NCBI GenBank assembly: GCA_003164375.1
Contig: PLTE01000022.1
Coordinates: 1-6,290 of the forward strand
Reading direction: 5' to 3'
Length of the DNA stretch: 6,290 nucleotides
Source of the DNA: Hyphomicrobiales bacterium
Lineage (GTDB): Bacteria > Pseudomonadota > Alphaproteobacteria > Rhizobiales > Xanthobacteraceae
The notes beneath the pieces were generated by a model. That model saw only the letters and a list, made by a program, of their open reading frames with translations, made no database searches and was not told where the DNA came from. Shown here one piece after another: positions 4,896 through 6,290 of the stretch (its first letter is position 1; every line of letters begins with the position of its first letter). A program made the translations under genes and the position numbers.

Positions 4896-6290
4896 TCAGG
4901 CGAGCTTGATCACTTCGCCGTGCATGTTCTGACCGAGCGCTTCGAAGGCCTTGGTGACAATGCCTTTGGCGTCGAGGCCGGCCCTGGCGTACATGGCGTT
5001 AGGCGAATCCTGGTCGATGAAGAGGTCCGGCAGCACCATCGAGCGGACCTTCAAGCCGCGATCGAGCACGCCGTGCTCGGCCAGCGTCTGCAGCACGAAG
5101 GAGCCGAAGCCGCCGATCGAGCCTTCCTCGATGGTGAGCAATACTTCGTGCTCGCGGGCAAGCCGCAGCAGCATGTCGACATCGAGGGGCTTGGCAAACC
5201 GCGCATCGGCGACCGTCGTCGACAGGCCATAGGCGGCAAGCTCGTCGGCGGCTTTGAGACATTCGCCGAGCCGCGCGCCATAGGAGAACAGCGCGATCTT
5301 GGTGCCTTCGCGCAAAATACGGCCCTTGCCGATTTCGAGGGGTTTGCCCTCTTCGGGCATAGGTACGCCTCGTCCTTCGCCGCGCGGATAGCGCAGCGCC
5401 GAGGGCCGGTCGTCGATCGCCACGGCGGTTGCCACCATGTGCACGAGATCGGCTTCGTCGGCGGCCGCCATCAGCACGAAATTGGGCAAGCAGCCGAGAT
5501 AGGCGACATCGAAGGCGCCGGCATGGGTCGGCCCGTCGGCGCCGACCAGGCCGGCGCGGTCCATGGCAAAGCGCACCGGCAGACACTGGATGGCGACGTC
5601 GTGCACCACCTGATCATAGGCGCGCTGCAAGAAAGTCGAATAGATCGTCGCGAACGGCTTGAACCCTTCGGTCGCAAGCCCGGCGCAGAACGTCACGCCG
5701 TGCTGCTCGGCGATGCCGACGTCGAAGGTGCGGGTCGGAAACTCTTTTTGGAAGAGATCGATGCCGGTGCCTGACGGCATCGCCGCCGTGATGGCGACAA
5801 TCTTGGGATCCTTGCGGGCCTCCTTGATCAGGCTCTCGCCATAAACTTTCTGGTAGGCGGGCGCGGCGGGTTTGGACTTCTGCTGCGCGCCGGTGGCGAC
5901 GTCGAACTTGACGACGCCGTGATATTTGTCGGCGGACTGTTCCGCCGGCGCGTAGCCCTTGCCCTTTTGCGTGACGACGTGAACCAGGATCGGCCCGTTC
6001 TTGGCGTCACGGACGTTCTTTAAGACCGGCAACAGGTGATCGATATTGTGGCCGTCGATCGGACCGACATAGAAGAAGCCGAGCTCGTCGAACAGCGTGC
6101 CGCCGGTAACGAGACCGCGGGCATATTCCTCCATCGCCATGGCGCGCCGCTCGAGCATCTTCGACGGCATATGCTTGGCGATCCGGCGAATGAGCTTGCG
6201 CAGGCTGTGATAGCCGCGACCGGACACCCGCCGCGCCAGATAGGCCGATAGAGCGCCGACCGGCGGCGCAATCGACATGTCGTTGTCGTT
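4896..6290 (-). CDS. dxs: 1-deoxy-D-xylulose-5-phosphate synthase (5' end outside window)
   Basis: DXS joins pyruvate and glyceraldehyde 3-phosphate with thiamine diphosphate to make 1-deoxy-D-xylulose 5-phosphate, the first step of the MEP isoprenoid pathway. The reading frame runs from the TGA at 4896-4898 to the window edge. The first visible codons read NDNDMSIAPPVGALS, the conserved DXS block. The ATG at 6278 lies inside this block and is not the start; roughly 175 N-terminal residues, including the GDG thiamine site, are missing, judged from a usual length near 640. Counting from that Met, GPIDGHN is at 72-78 and DVGIAEQH holds Glu191 (bases 5706-5708), the conserved thiamine-activating Glu of the second domain. 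DRAGLVGADGPTHAG follows, with the Arg, Asp and His expected near the substrate, and then LRYPRGEG. The C-terminal transketolase domain is complete (EEGSIGGFGS to EVIKLA). No frameshift or missing motif is seen. It is probably the first visible gene of an operon with tlyA and the methyltransferase downstream. Confidence 0.97.
   Translation of the reverse strand, partial: NDNDMSIAPPVGALSAYLARRVSGRGYHSLRKLIRRIAKHMPSKMLERRAMAMEEYARGLVTGGTLFDELGFFYVGPIDGHNIDHLLPVLKNVRDAKNGPILVHVVTQKGKGYAPAEQSADKYHGVVKFDVATGAQQKSKPAAPAYQKVYGESLIKEARKDPKIVAITAAMPSGTGIDLFQKEFPTRTFDVGIAEQHGVTFCAGLATEGFKPFATIYSTFLQRAYDQVVHDVAIQCLPVRFAMDRAGLVGADGPTHAGAFDVAYLGCLPNFVLMAAADEADLVHMVATAVAIDDRPSALRYPRGEGRGVPMPEEGKPLEIGKGRILREGTKIALFSYGARLGECLKAADELAAYGLSTTVADARFAKPLDVDMLLRLAREHEVLLTIEEGSIGGFGSFVLQTLAEHGVLDRGLKVRSMVLPDLFIDQDSPNAMYARAGLDAKGIVTKAFEALGQNMHGEVIKLA

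Noticed and set aside
4608..5774. Long + strand open frame of 388 codons across the repeat and antisense to dxs
   Set aside because: It lies opposite the conserved dxs frame and part of tlyA, crosses the repeat, and shows no recognisable domain. Long antisense frames are common in GC-rich coding DNA.

Overview
The window looks like a stretch of chromosome from a GC-rich alphaproteobacterium, most likely of the order Hyphomicrobiales (Rhizobiales). The reasons are the dxs - tlyA - RNA methyltransferase gene order, the protein sequence character, and an intergenic palindrome (774-818) of the GCATGAT...CCGAAAACCGG...TTTTCGG...ATCATGC type that is familiar from Bradyrhizobium-like genomes. The genus cannot be fixed by reading alone. 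Most of the window is ordinary housekeeping sequence. I see no CRISPR array, tRNA, rRNA, transposase, phage or defence gene.

Layout, left to right. (1) 1-652, + strand: the glycine-rich tail of a YgcG-type TPM-domain protein, then a second, membrane-spanning TPM-domain protein joined to it by a TGATG stop/start overlap. (2) 653-851: an intergenic region with a bulged hairpin just after the TPM pair and two repeat-like palindromes. (3) 852-1570, + strand: a DUF1045 (2H phosphoesterase-like, 'phosphonate metabolism protein' family) gene split by a one-base frameshift between its two HxT motifs. (4) 1588-2706, - strand: a YqjM-type Old Yellow Enzyme with its active-site residues intact, convergent with the DUF1045 gene. 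(5) 2785-6290, - strand: dxs (5' end cut by the window edge), tlyA and a RumA/TrmA-family 23S rRNA or tRNA uridine methyltransferase, all in one direction.

How the genes fit together: dxs supplies the first committed step of the MEP isoprenoid pathway. The two genes after it are RNA methyltransferases with complete catalytic motifs, tlyA (cytidine 2'-O-methylation) and a COG2265 enzyme (uridine C5-methylation). Transcription probably runs dxs, tlyA, methyltransferase and possibly the OYE gene.

The two points most worth a second look are the 102-bp nested inverted-repeat element (4779-4880) and the DUF1045 frameshift. The element fills almost the whole dxs-tlyA gap, reaches to within 7 nt of the tlyA start, and can fold in two mutually exclusive ways. 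I did not find a convincing new biological system.
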